A stretch of 64,000 nucleotides of DNA from Mimachlamys varia (Eukaryota; Mollusca; Bivalvia; Pectinida; Pectinidae). Where the stretch lies: positions 15,073,625-15,137,624 of the forward strand of contig OX392542.1 of the NCBI GenBank assembly GCA_947623455.1. Reading direction: 5' to 3'. Shown here one piece after another: positions 1 to 14,400 of this stretch; within the stretch, counting starts at the first letter, position 1; every line of letters begins with the position of its first letter. The notes below the pieces were generated by a model, which ran no database searches, was not told the origin of the DNA, and worked only from the letters and a program-made list of their open reading frames with translations. Both the position numbers and the translations under genes were made by a program.

Positions 1-2016
1 GAGAAAAAATAAGATTAGATCTTTGAAAACCCCTGTGTTTTACTGACAAGAAATGAACATGGAACATCTTTTGAAAATAAGATGAGAGGATTACTTAATT
101 GGTTTTAATCACAGGCACTTGTGGCCAGGAGAATAGTCATCTAAATATATAGATAATTTGCAAAATATGAATATATTTATATGGCTATTCTCCTGGCCAC
201 AAATGCCTGTGCACGTGGTTTTAATCCGCATTTTATTCATTTATGTTAAAAATAAAATATGAAAAAACTGTGATACAGACATACCAGGGACGTATAATTA
301 TGTGCATATACGTCCCTGAGACATATCAAGCAAGTTTTCAACAGAACTTTTCTCGTTGAATAGAAGAGTCAAACTCGAAATTAAAAAAGTGTCATATACT
401 GTGTGAGTTGACGGTGGGTTACGGAGATTTCAAAAGATACACGTGCACTCGATAGTCTATGTTCCAGTCGAGATCTACATGTAACTACAGATTTAGAGTA
501 CACATTTTGAAGTTATAAAGAGGGGATAATAACCGCAACATACTCAACTATTACAATTTAGTTAACTTTGATAGCCTCCCCCCCTCTCCAATGTTAATTA
601 CTTGCTATTTGAGTAACAAGTTACGTGTGAAGTTATCGAACTGACCAGGTAGATTATCCCGCTAATCTGATTACGTAATATAATGGACACTAACATGAGA
701 TTTACAATATTCAAAGGTATTATTATAAGAGTCACTCTTGAATCATTGGATAAATGATATGTATAACTGACATTATAAATGACACAGAGTATTACAATAT
801 GATAGCGCATATATATATGGGTCCATTAAAATGAATTTGAACAATCAATAAACACTATATTTATGAAAGAATCAAAATAAAGTTATTTCAATGACGATTT
901 CAGATTATTCTCCCGACCCCCATATTATGGTACGTGCCTTAATTTCATTGTATAATATATTTTGAATCATTAATCAACCAGACGTACATATTACTATTAT
1001 ATATAGAGAGACATAGGACCCAATTTCTTGTGTTCCCGTTGTGACGTCACCAATACGTGTGCACAACTTTTAGCGGTTCGCGGTGCGCTTAATTAGCGTG
1101 TGGCAAAACAGGTAAAAAACCAAACTTCAACCTGTCGTAACTTTGTAACCGGTCGGCCGATTTCGATGCGGTTTTCAACAATGTATTAATGCCGACACAT
1201 CGAGTCATTTCATTTCAGTTTCTATTTGCACTACAGTTACTCTTTAAGAATATATGCTACTTATATAAGTAACTGTGTTGGAGTTGTCCCCCTTTTATCA
1301 TATAGTTTTTGCTATTGTTAAAAGATGGGGTTTTTTGTAACCTTTTAAAAGTATCATCAATTAATTATATACATGTATGCACATTTTCATTCATGAATTT
1401 CAATTCACAATTTATCATAAATACAGATTGACTGTCTTGTGAAAGAGATGTCTGGAATTAGGTAGCATATATCCTTAAATCAAAATAAAAATAAAAACAC
1501 ATTTTGTTAGAAAATAACCATATGATTATTCTATATAGCACTCCGACTATTAATTAAGCTTTATCAGCATAGTGAAATACTGAAATAAAATTAAATCATT
1601 AATTTATTCTAAGTTATTGAAATAAAGAATTCAACATAAAGTAATGTGGAATTATAATTAATTAAACATCTTCACCTTAATTCACTTCACAAATGAGCAG
1701 GCTACAGCAATAAGGTTTTACAGAAGAACAAGAAACATGCAAGTTTTGTTAAAATTAGTAAACTTACATTGTACAAACATCAGTTTTCTACATCAAACTT
1801 ATTTCTTATCAAACAGAATTTCAAAAGAAAAAGATAACTTTATTTCAAGCATTAATATTATAAATGAAAATCAAATGTCAAGCTACAAAATGAATTATTA
1901 GTCTTGTGACAAAAATAAACGCTCTAGCTCAAACTAGGAATTGATGCCCATGCATCCACCATTTTATCCTACTTGCTACAAACATGGATGTCAATACCTG
2001 AAGCCCAGTGCCTTAC
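1..2016. other. Intron sequence left of exon 12, no exon seen
   Basis: Strongly AT-rich, with stops in all frames. Holds the inverted-repeat element at 111-215, a small hairpin near 283-325 (GGGACGTATA against TATACGTCCC), and a more GC-rich stretch near 1040-1180 with the look of an old dispersed repeat. No coding exon with proper splice sites is visible, so the gene's remaining exons lie further left. Confidence 0.6.
100..226. mobile_element. MITE with 11 bp target duplication
   Basis: Inverted arms ACAGGCACTTGTGGCC (from 111) and GGCCACAAATGCCTGT (to 210), followed by GAGAATA-type homology, enclose an AT-rich centre. The flanks are the same 11 bp, TGGTTTTAATC, at 100-110 and 216-226. No coding capacity. 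A 9-11 bp duplication is typical of Mutator-like elements. Confidence 0.7.
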
Positions 2017-2488
2017 CTTGTTGTTTAGACTTTGCTGGATGTTTTCATAATCTATTTTTTGATCTTCGATAATTTGTTCTAACTCGTGAATGGTTGATTC
2101 CATCTTAAATCGCACATTGCGTTCTTTTTCCAACTGTTCTCTTGTATCCTCAAGTTCAAACTTCAGCCCTTCAAGCTCATCCAATTCTTTCTCTAATAAC
2201 GATATTTCGTCTCTTTTTTCCTCAAACATTTGCTCAAAAGTGCCTTTTTCTAACAACTGATGTTCGAGTTCGTTGATTTGTTGAGAGAGCTGATTCGCTT
2301 CACTAGCCTTCGACTCGATGGCACTTTTTGTTTGGCACGTTTCGTTAAGTGTGCGTTCCAGTTCCTGAAGCTGATCTTGTAGTTCACTATTTTGTTCATA
2401 CTGCTCCTCTAACAGGGTTTTAGATCTACCGAGTTCAGAAAATGTCAGCTGTAGTTTAGATTTCAGATCCTCTACTTCCTTATTATAC
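2017..2488 (-). CDS. Coiled-coil gene exon 12 (last exon in window)
   Basis: 472 nt, acceptor TTTTTGCAG|GTA, donor AAG|GTAAGG, phase 2 in and 0 out, residues 590-747. Starts YNKEVEDLKSKLQLTFSELG and ends DYENIQQSLNNK. Without splicing the frame reads 15 more codons to a stop (ending HVCSK), which would be a short alternative C-terminus. The good donor makes continuation beyond the window more likely. Confidence 0.88.
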
Positions 2489-5400
2489 CTGCAAAAATCA
2501 AGTGTTAAATTGAACATGTTATAATCAAAGCAATTGAAGGATGCTTGTAATAAAACTAGAAATGTCTGCGAGACATAAATGCCCCCTTCCCCAATATGAA
2601 ATTAGTTCTTCATGCTTATTACGTATGCGAAGTTTGTTGACAATTGGATCAGCAGTTATTTAAATAAGCTGGTTACATTACCATGGGACGCGACGCGACA
2701 GGACAGGATGGACATGGGTAACACTATATGCCCCCCCACCCCCAATTGCATGGCGTGGGCATAAATACTGTTATCATTAATACTTAGGCACACTCAAATA
2801 TTATTTGAGTCTAACTTAATTTAAACAGATTAATTAGCGAAATGACAAAATGGAGCATCCACAATGGAAAGTATATTTGCTGTAGAAAGCAACACTCTTG
2901 AGTGTACAGAAAATGTGATTCAGGCCATTCAATTGCTAAAAATATGAAAAAGTGAAGCAAAGTTTAAGATATTTGTTTTGTGGTAAATATGAATGAATTC
3001 AGAAAAGCTTTTCAAGTAGCCAAAAAAACAAATAAAACTTTTAAATATTTTAAATTATTAGATATTACGTGAGTTAGCTATTATTTTCAGACAATATCAT
3101 GAATAGATTCCTAAATAGTGTATATTATATATATGTTGAAAAATTTACAAGTTACCGGGTAAACTTGAGCTTACTTAATCTTTGGCCGGACCATGAGAAA
3201 CCTTCTGATTTATCAAATGTCCAAATTAAGTTAGTTCAAATTTTGTATATAAGCATAACTTATAATTGGCTGGTACCGACAAAATGCCTCAATAATGAGA
3301 TTGATTGTATAAATGAAGAAAGACAATGTGATGAGATGTCTTTGCATTATTTGATGCTATAATACATGCTGACACAGCTGACTGCACCATTTTTGACTTT
3401 ATTTCCGATGATCAGATACAGTTAATTATATAGACTCACCTGTCGTTGGCTTCATCATGTTGGCGTTGTAAGTCATCCTGTACAAAATAAAAATTGCATC
3501 ATTATTTAAAAAAAAAAACATTAAGATTTCATTTACACAGCATTACCAGATATGTTCTATAACTTTGAATTCCTGTAGGACTTACTGGTACATGAAAACA
3601 TGCATGCCTTTTAGATAATATTGGAACAATAATACAAATTGTATTTACAACAGAAACAGAACAAGTTGTTTCAACTCATTAACTTATTATCACTCTTGTT
3701 GTCCTGGATATTAGCGTGCAGGGGTCCTATTGTGGGAGGAAACTGAAGAACCCATACCCATTAACCCTTCCTCATTTCTAGGGAGCCTCCCTCATTTTGA
3801 CCAAAATTTACCAATCTCCCTCGAAATCTCCCTCATCCAAGTCCAAACTCACACAAACTCAAAATCCACATCCTGTGGTCAAATGATCTCCTAGTTACTG
3901 CAGGGTATAGGTTAAATGACCATAACAGATAATTGTCTGGATCAAATGAATACTTTTTGAAGTAATTTTGTTACAACCATGTATAATGAGAAAGACAAAT
4001 TGAGAAATGCAGTTTCAGTCACATTTCACATACTAAGTTCTCTCTCATTGGAAATATGGAATGAGGGAGATCTCCTTCTTGGAGGTTTCAAAGGTTTAAA
4101 CACCTATGAGAACCGGAGAGGAGAACTCATGTGATTTGGTAGGTGACTTTAACATGTTCAGGTATGATCAGGGAATCGAGCCCCGGCCAGCCCAATGGTG
4201 TGCTACATACACTACACCACCAGTCGTGACCACTAAGTTTTAAAAATGTGGGTGTCGAAGGCTATCAAATAAAATACATCACAAATGGTGGTCATATATT
4301 ATGAATAGTGATATCAGCCCTCTGATGTCATAAGGTTAATGGTACACTAATTGAGAACAGATACATACATTTGGTGATGAGGAAATCAGAGTACTCAAGA
4401 AGGTAAGACAGATTTCAACTTTCTGTTTACTATGATTTCTTTAGCTGTATAATCTTTGTTCTTGGGTGGTCGGGTGGTGCAGTGGATAGCGCACTTGCCT
4501 TTCACCAAGGTGGCTAAGTACAATTCCCCGACCGGACATTAAAAGGTATGGGGGTCACCTGCCCGACTACGTGGGTTTTCTCCGGGTACTCCGGTTTCCT
4601 CCCACAATAAGACCCCTTGGGCGCTAACACATAGGCCAACAAGAGTGTTTATTTAAGTTGGATTACTTGTTCCATAATTGTTGTAAAATAAATGAAATTT
4701 ATATTGTTCTTGCATCTCTTTAACAAATTATTAGAACTGTGAAGTTAGTACACACAACATGCAGTATGATATTATACTGTATTAGGCAATGTGAATATGT
4801 TACATATGGTTAGACCAAGCTAATTACATACTGTTCTATACAATATATAACTGCCACAAAAACATGCAATGAATTATATCCGGGAAGTTGCACGGTGCAT
4901 GAAGTCTATCAAAGAAATATATTGCAGTGAAATTGAATTAACATAACCGACACCCAAATCAACTTTTAACCCACTTTATCAGACCCCTGACTTTACTAGA
5001 ATTTGACAACCTCAAATATATGAATTTGATTCATCAGGTTTCTTCTTGTTATTGCTGATTTTACCATCCATTTTTTTTCACTATATAATTATTCTGTCTT
5101 CATTTTTTCACAATATTTTGAAACGTGTCCATATCAAAATGTATACTAGGTGCTTAAATTCAGCTTGATTAAACTAGCTTAGGTCTGTCCAGCTGTTTTT
5201 GTAAGATCTTAAATATAGTGCTTACCTATGGCAGAATTATCAGCATCTGAATGACTTATGCAAGCATATCAAATATTTAATGAGCTGATGATCATGATTT
5301 AATTTCTTTAAATAAGAAATATATGACACTATTATACTGAAATGTTTATTACTACTATACTAAAATGGAATGAAAAGCTTGACTAAATGTTGATGTAGAT

Positions 5401-8400
5401 TTCATGTCCAGAAATGTATGACTTGTAACCTGTGTCAGCTGTGTCTTCAGTTGTGACATATACATTACTATGTAACCAGTTTTTGGTCATTTGGCCTTAT
5501 TATACACCTATTATTAATTAATAGATATGCAGTGACCTTCAAAGAATTTCCAGGTCAAATCACTTTAAATAGTAGGTTTAGACTCCTTAAAGAGCCCAGG
5601 AAAGCAGGTCCGGTAAAAACAGGTTTAGACTCTTTAATGAGCCAAGGTAAACAGGTCTGGTAAGACAGGTTTAGACTCTTTAATGAGCCAAGGTAAACAG
5701 GTCTGGTAATGCCAAGTTTAGACTCCTTAAAGAGCCAAAGTAAACAGGTCTAGTAAGAACAGGTAATTTAGACTCTTTAATGAGCCAAGGTAAACAGGTC
5801 TGGTAAGGACAGCTTTAGACTCCTTAATGAGCCAAGGTAAACAGGTCTGGTAAGGACAAGTTTAGACTCTTTAACAAGTCCAGGTAAACAGGTCTGGTAA
5901 GGACAGGTTTAGACTCATAAATGAGCCAAGGTAAACAGGTCTGGTAAGGACAGCTTTAGACCCCCTAAAAGGCCAAGGTTAAAACAGGTCTGGTAAGGAC
6001 AGCTTTAGACTCTTTAATGAGCCAAGGTAAACAGAAACAGGTCTGGTAAGGACAGGTTATTTAGACTCTTTAATGAGCCAAGGTAAACAGGTCTGGTAAG
6101 GAAAGCTTTAGACTCCTTAACTAGCCCAGGTAAACAGGTCTGGTAAGGACAGCTTTAGACTCCTTAAAAGGCCAAAGTTAAAGCAGGTCTGGTAAGACAG
6201 GTTTAGACTCTTTAATGAGCCAAGGTAAACAGGTCTGGTAAGACAGGTTTTGACTCTTTAATGAGCCAAGGTAAACAGGTCTGGTAAGACAGGTTTAGAC
6301 TCTTTAATGAGCCAAGGTAAACAGGTCTGGTAAGACAGGTTTAGACTCTTTAACGAGTCCAGGATAACAGGTCTGGTAAGGACAGGTTTAGACTCCTTAA
6401 CAGGCCCAGGTAAACAGGTCTGGTAAGGACAGGTAATTTAGACTCTTTAATGAGCTCAGGTAAACAGGTCCGGTAAGGACGGGTTTAGACTTATTAACAA
6501 GACAGGTTTAGACTCTTTAATGAGCCAAGGTAAACAGGTCTGGTAAGACAGGTTTTGACTCTTTACTGAGCCAAGGTAAACAGGTCTGGTAAGACAGGTT
6601 TTGACTCTTTAATGAGCCAAGGTAAACAGGTCTGGTAAGACAGGTTTAGACTCTTTAATGAGCCAAGGTAAACAGGTCTGGTAAGACAAGTTTAGACTCT
6701 TTAATGAGCCAAGGTAAACAGGTCTAGTAAGGACAGGTTTAGACTTTTTGATAAGCCCAGGTAAACAGGTCTGGTAAGGACAGGTAATTTAGACTCTTTA
6801 ATGAGCTCAGGTAAACGGGTCCGGTAAGGACATGTTTAGACTCTTTAATGAGCTCAGGTTAACAGGTGTTGTAAGGACAGGTTTAGACTTATTAACAAGC
6901 CAGGTAAACAGGTCTGGTGAAAAAAAAAAAAAAAAACTTGAGCTTGAGGACAGGTTTAGACTCCTTAATGAGTCCAGGAAAACAGGTCTGGTAAGGACAT
7001 GTTTGACTCCTTAATGAGTCCAGGATAACAGGTGTTGTAAGGACAGGTTTAGACTCCTTAAAGAGCCCAGGTAAACAGGTCTGGTAGGGGGTAATTTAGA
7101 CTCTTTAATGAGCTCAGGTAAACAGGTCCGGTAAGGACGGGTTTAGACGCCTTAACAAGTCCAGGTTAACAGGTGTTGTAAGGACAGGTTTAGACTCATT
7201 AACAAGCAAGGTAAACAGGTCTGGTGAAAAAAAAACAAACTTGAGCTTGAGGACAGGTTTAGACTCCTTAATGAGGCCAGTTAAACAGGTCTGGTAAGGA
7301 CAGGTTGAGACTCCTTAACGAGTCCAGGTAAACAGGTCTGGTAAGGACAGGTTGAGACTCCTTAACGAGTCCAGGTAAACAGGTCTGGTAAGGACAGGTT
7401 TAGACTCATTAACAAGCCAGGTAAACAGGTCTGGTAAAAAAAAAAAAAAAATTGAGCTTGAGGACAGGTTAAGACTCCTTAATGAGCCCAGGTAAACAGG
7501 TCTGGTAAGACAGGTTTAGACTCTTTAACAAGTCAAGGAAAACAGGTCTGGTAAGGGAAGGGGTATGTACAGACTCTTTAACGACTCAAGGTTAACACTG
7601 GTATGGTAAGGACAGGTTAGACTCCTTAATGAGGCCAGTTAAGCAGGTCTGGTAAGGACAGGTTTAGACTCCTTAATGAGGCCAGTTAAACAGGTCTGGT
7701 AAGGATAGGTAATTTAGACTCCTTAACGAGTCCAGGTAAACAGGTATGGTAAGGACAGGTTTAGACCCTTTAACAAGTCAAGGAAAACAGGTCTGGTAAG
7801 GGCAGGGGTATGTACAGACTCTTTAACGTCTCAAGGTTAACACTGGTATTGTAAGGACAGATTTAGACTCCTTAATGAGGCCAGTTAAACAGGTCTTGTA
7901 AGGACAGGTTTAGACTCCTTAATGAGGCCAGTTAAACAGGTCTGGTAAGGACAGGTAATTTAGACTCCTTAACGAGTCCAGGTAAACAGGTATGGTAAGG
8001 ACAGGTTTAGACCCTTTAACAAGTCAAGGAAAACAGGTCTGGTAAGGGCAGGGGTATGTACAGACTCTTTAACGTCTCAAGGTTAACACTGGTATTGTAA
8101 GGACAGATTTAGACTCCTTAATGAGGCCAGTTAAACAGGTCTGGTAAGGACAGGTTTAGACTCCTTAACGAGGCCAGTTAAACAGGTATGGTAAGGACAG
8201 GTTGAGACTCTTTAACGAGGCCAAGTCAACAGGTATGGTAAGGACAGGTTGAGACTCTTTAAAGAGCTCAGGTAAGTAGGTCTGTTAAGGACAGATTTCT
8301 GTTGTAAATAACTGCTGTACTATAATATAACTGTATAATGCATGTTAAGCTAGATGTCCAATATACACAAGTATATTTATTACACAGGGTACCCAACTTA

Positions 8401-11400
8401 ACAGTTTAAACGTGCTGAGGTGTTTATGAAAACTTAAAAAAAACAAATGTGCAGGGAGAACTACTAATTGATGAGTGAAATCTGTATAATAAAAACTACT
8501 GAGTGAATGAAGTTGGTGAAAATACTGCCAGCGGCCTTACCAGCTTTTGACTCAAATCGCCTTCCACTTTCCTGCTGTGCTCTAAATCAGTACTTAGTGT
8601 GTTAACTTCTTTAGAGAGTTTATGGTTCTGATCCTTGACATGGGCCAAGATAATCTGATGAAAAGGCAAAATTAATCCAGCAGTGAATTTAAAAGTCCAG
8701 CCAATTTTCCCAGTTAGTCATTTACAAATACAATGAATAATTATTCAATAATAGATATAAATACCTGGTATATATATATATATATTGTACACAAATACAA
8801 TGTAATAATTATATTTATATATTGTGTTTATAACTAAATATATATAAAAGCAAGAATTGATCAAAGCCAGGTAAATTTCAATAGCGATTGGGTCACTATT
8901 TTTGTATATTGGCCCGGAGTCAAGGGCTACAGGCCGACGCTATATATTTTGATGTCATCTAACCTAATAGTCAGTTTTTCTGCATATTACAAAATGTATG
9001 TGGTCGTGTTGGGTAGATTTGGTATAATATAACAAATATTGCATGTCACTTCGGGCAATATGGGAGTTTATGGACTGGTCAGTCACCCAAAAATATGTAT
9101 ATGGACCTGACAGCTTCAATATGGGAGTTTATGGACTGGTCAGTCACCCAAAAATATGTATAAGGACCTGACAGCTTCAATATGGGAGTTTATGGACTGG
9201 TCAGTCACCCAAAAATATGTATATGAACCTGACAGCTGGGCTTCGGTCCATATACATATTTGTGGGTGACTGACCAGTCCATAAACTCCCATATTGCCCT
9301 AAGTGCCATGCAATATTTGTTCAATAAATTGAAATAAAGTGCAGGCCTAGTTTTTGTTTGTTTGTTACCATTTTTACTGTTTCATTTGATACCTTGATTT
9401 TACAATAAGTAAACAGTTTATAAAATGTGTATCACTATAACCAGGATTTGAACAATCTATCATTTCCTTTCAATTACTTCATCACTTGAAAATAAAGTTT
9501 ATTTATAAATCAATCAATGCAAATTAGTAACCTGGGAATATAAACATACATTTATATACTTTTATGATTAGTATTAAATTACTTATCAATATTCACACAT
9601 ACACCAACATCAGACAAAGATTACCAGTACATACAAGAAATACAGAGAAATCAACTGGAGGTTTTCAATACCAATGTTTCAGTCTTCAATTTTTTTTCAA
9701 TTGAGAAAGTATCAATAAAATGAATTCATGACAATTTGTAATGGGTTTAAAGGGAGACAATCCTGATTAATTCTGATACAACATGTGGCAAACACTGTCA
9801 TCCAATTTATAGGATCAAATCAAAACTATCAATTCAACAGAAAGCCACAAGTTATCTGAACTTTCAGAGGTCTGTGGTACAGGTAATTAGATAATAGACA
9901 TGTACAGAAGGAAAGTGTACATGAATGTATTGCTATATTTTTTCTAGACTTAAAAATTTCAAAACTTTCATGGTATTTTATTTTTATTTTATTTATGTCT
10001 TCAAGATATTTTTTCATTTAAATTCACAAATTTAACCACCATGGAAATATATACACTGTAATTACAATGTAAAAGAAGATTACAATAATTTGAAGAATTC
10101 TATCATGTTATAGTTCTCATGTTATTTAAAATTTGAATTAAATAACAGGGAAATATTCAAAACAAAAAACTTGTATAGAACTTACCAGAATAATTACTAT
10201 ATTAGCAATATTTTCTTAACTCTTGTATATTTCACCTTCTTATCTAACTATAGTTTGTTCAAGTTAGGTCACAATATTTAGAATACAAAATAAGATATAA
10301 ATTATTGTACATAATTATATAAAGAGGAATGATATATACTTTCTAAAAGACGATATACTTTTTGAAGCAATTGCAGTGAAAGATATTTAATAATAGGTAG
10401 AAAAGCTACATTTATTATACACAACTTTAATATAAATCATTCATCTCTAAGGAGATGATGCTTTTAATTTGAACACTTCAAATTCAAAGGTCGGAATATT
10501 TTACTGTGAATTTCCAGAGTTATAAATGAGTTAATCTACATTTATTTATATTTAGGTTCCAAAGTTAATGTTTTTCTGTATTAATGAATATATCAACATG
10601 AAATTGTATTTTTTTTTTAAATAAATTTTTTGCAAGTGAAGCAATGAGTGTCTATTAATTAAGTAAAAGCTTATAATTAAAGGAAAACATGTACAATATG
10701 TACGTGATTATGTATATTCTTTGTTTCATTTGTTGCAAAGATATAATTATTTTTGTTTAATAAAAGTACATTTATTAATGTATTTCTATACTAATTTTGT
10801 TTTGCCGAAATATTAACTGGTTAAACAAAGACAGAATATGTTATATTAAGCTTGATTTTAACATTGTTTTAACAGAAGTATTATACATCTAGCTCAGGAC
10901 AGGTTGTTGTAATTACCGACCCTTTCAATATTCTATCAAAATCAACTCCAAGATTCTTATTCAAAGATCATCAATTAAAATAATCATTCTTTTTCAGAGA
11001 CAAGAAAATAAAATTTTAACATGATCATTGTCTGTCCTAAGATAAACTAAAAGATTTAATGAAAAAAAATGAAAACTTAAAACAAAATTTACAAATGGGT
11101 AAATTAAACTACTGAACAGGTGATTCATATATAAACAATGGAAAATTTCTCAAAAAAAAAAAAAAAAAAACCTGCTCAGACTGCTAGGAAATCTGATAAT
11201 CAAGTATCAATTAAAAGACTTTTTGGGTATAAACAACCAATCCTAGCTTACAGGAAATTACTGAATTTGGAATAATTTTCTGACATTTGACAACATGAAA
11301 TTTGGATAGATCTTGGAATTTGATGTCAGCAGACAACAAACATTTTGATGGACTATTGAAAGGGTACTTGTTCTGTAAGGTATTAAAACTTACAACATTA

Positions 11401-14400
11401 GGCTGAAAACACAAAATCATTAAAAACACAAATACACACCTGTTAAAATAGTTAAATAGCTCTTTCTTCAAAAACATCAACTCAAACAGACTATTGTAAG
11501 AATATTTATAAGAGTTATTTCCCTTCAGCTGAATTTCTAAATTCAAATGGGGAGGGAAAATACTGTACGAAAAATATTGAAAAAATATTTACAATCATAA
11601 CTTGACAATGTTATTTTAAGGTGCAACCCGGCAACCCCCCCCCCCCCATCCTTCACCAAAAACAAAATTATATATACATCTATAAATGGAAAAAAAAGAA
11701 ATGAAAAATTTCAAACTGTAATGATGTTTTAAACAATGAAGCTCTTTGATATGCACAAATAACAAATTCTCTAAAACTGATAACAAGTGACTAATTTACA
11801 ATTTATATGTTAAAACACTTTTCAAAGGGAATAGAATTATACTAGAAATACTGAAATTGAGAAAAGGGAGTGAAAATTTAACTAATGATTGCCACTGGAC
11901 AGGGATATATACTTACATCTTGTTTAGCCACCTCCTGTCCTTCCTGCTTTAAATTCTTGAGTTCCTCCTGCGTCATTTCTAGCCGATTAAGTAACTCTTT
12001 GTTTTCCTTTGTTAAAGTATCTGTGTTACCTCGTAAACTTTCCAGTTCTGTAGTGGCACTGTCCAGTAAATCTAAAGTCCTTAGTAGTTCATCAGACTGT
12101 TTCTGAAATTCACCTGTGTCCGCCTTACTTCCTAACTCAAACTTAAGAGAATGAAGTTGATTGGTAAGTTCTATTTCACTTTTACTCATCATCAGTTTTT
12201 CTTCTGCTAATTCTTCCTTCTCCATACACACCTCATCAAATTCTTTCTTTAAAGTCCCCAGTTCATCTGTCAGCTGATTCTTTTCTGATGATAAGATATC
12301 CACAATTTCCTGAAAATGTCCAGACATATAAATGTTTTTAATTTAATAGCTATTAATAACTCTGCCTTAAATTAAAAAGTAAAATTTCCTTCATTTTTAA
12401 AGTGATAATAATATCATTCTTTCCTAACTCTTCAAATTATATGGACTTCATATATAAATGGTGACCTTAAAGGCCCAATATACATAACTTCAAGAATTTT
12501 TTCACGATTCTGAAAAAATTGGTAAAAAAATCCAGTCGATAACCATGTAAAAATAAGCCAAAAACGAATTAAACCTGATCAGTAACTAACATGAAACCCT
12601 TGACAGAAAAATCCAAAGAATTGAAAATAATTCTGGTGGGGCCCACTTCAACAACAAACCGATGATAGAAGACAGTTCAAAATGGACGCGTGTTTACAAA
12701 TACAGAGTTTCAACTGCTGCTGAACCGGTTACCACGCAAAAATTCATATTGAATATTGCTGATATCAATTAATCTTAACTAAATCTATAAATATGATAAG
12801 TTATTAGGCTTGATTTTTCTTCAAGTTTTGCCGAAAGTTACGTATATTGGGCCTTTAAACACGGTGTAGATTTAAAGGTATTATATACTGTAAAATGGGA
12901 TATTTTCGCCTTCTCCTTATTTTGCCCTCTCATGAAAACATTTGAATTAGCTGTCTTGAATTCGCCCTCTCAAATGTAGAAAAAATATATATATACAAAA
13001 ATGAATACTTGGATCCTATTTGCACATGTATTATGAGATGTAAGCCTATGATTGGTAAAATATTCGCCCTTCAATTGTTGGGCGAAAAGGCCAAAAATAA
13101 AATGAGGGCAATTTTTTTTCCAGTTTTACAGACGAGATGTTTGACAACACGGTTATATCTGTTCCTAAAGGAATAAAAAAAGAACACACCAGAAATATAT
13201 ACAGTATAACATGACCTATGTATTAATGTTGTTCATTTTATTTGAGATTCCATTAACAACTCATTGTAGAATGCCACTGTTTTACTGGGTTGTTTTAAAA
13301 CTGAAGGAATGACAGTATAACAGGATAATAATTTTTGTAATACCACCAAATAATAACTCTTACCTTTCAGAATTATTAAATAATGCTTCTATAAAAAGAA
13401 GTTATATAAATTATACATTTAAGTTTAAATTTATTTTTTTATTTTTCTTTATGTAAGTCAATCATGAAATTTAATCTTAAACAAGTGATATGATGATCCA
13501 TCTTTACTATGTATATGTGTTAATGTATTTACAAGTCTGAATAAGTCCAACTGCTTTAAATTTTGCCAGTTCTCTGGATTTATTCATGGCCAGTAAGTGG
13601 TCCTGTTAGTCTAGTGGGAAAATCTAACAAGACCTGCCACAACATGGCCCAGAAAGTTAATTTTATTTTTCAAAAGTGAGATCAACAATAACAATGAAAC
13701 TTACCCAAAGCTTATACCTAACATATAGTGAATACTACAAAGTGGCACAGAAAAATTAAAGGTCATGTTTTAATACTTTAATCTGTGGTTAACCTATGCT
13801 TTGAATTTCCTTTCAACCTTTCACAAAACAACACTAGCTATATATACACTTAAAAGGAAGCAATTGTGAGGACCAAAACCTTGACAATCACAGAGCTCCT
13901 GTTTATTTTATAATATTCTTTTAAGACCTTACTTATTGGTATTGTCTTATCATCTCCCTTATTAAAAGGGTTTCCACTATTTTAATTATTACCTCTGTTG
14001 TCTAAAGCTCTACAACTTCCTTCATAAATCTCCCTTGTTTACAGCCCTCCCGCTATCTTATTATCTCCCTTGTTTACAGCCCTATCGCTACCTTATAACC
14101 GCCTTTGTATGGTCCTATTGCTACCTTATGATATCCCTTGTTAACATGTATCTCACTACCTTATGATCTCCCTTGTTAACATGTATCCCACTAACTTATT
14201 ATTTCCCTTGTTTACATGTATCCCACTACCTTATTATCTCCCTTGTTAACATGTATCCCACTACCTTATGATCTCCCTTGTTAACATGTATCCCACTACC
14301 TTATTATCTCCCTTGTTTACAGCCCTATCGCTACCTTATAACCGCCTTTGTATGGTCCTATTGCTACCTTATGATATCCCTTGTTAACATGTATCCCACT

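Larger units (their letters stand above)
8655..11916. other. Intron 9, AT-rich, with foldback element
   Basis: Apart from the foldback at 9033-9322 and a short palindromic MITE near 10455-10535, this is very AT-rich sequence with homopolymer runs (A near 11151, C near 11637) and no coding signal. A 111-codon minus-strand frame at 11211-11546 has no ATG context or composition suggesting use. Confidence 0.5.

Noticed and set aside
11211..11546. 111-codon minus-strand frame in intron 9
   Set aside because: AT-driven composition, no coiled-coil character like the host gene and no splice sites in suitable phase.
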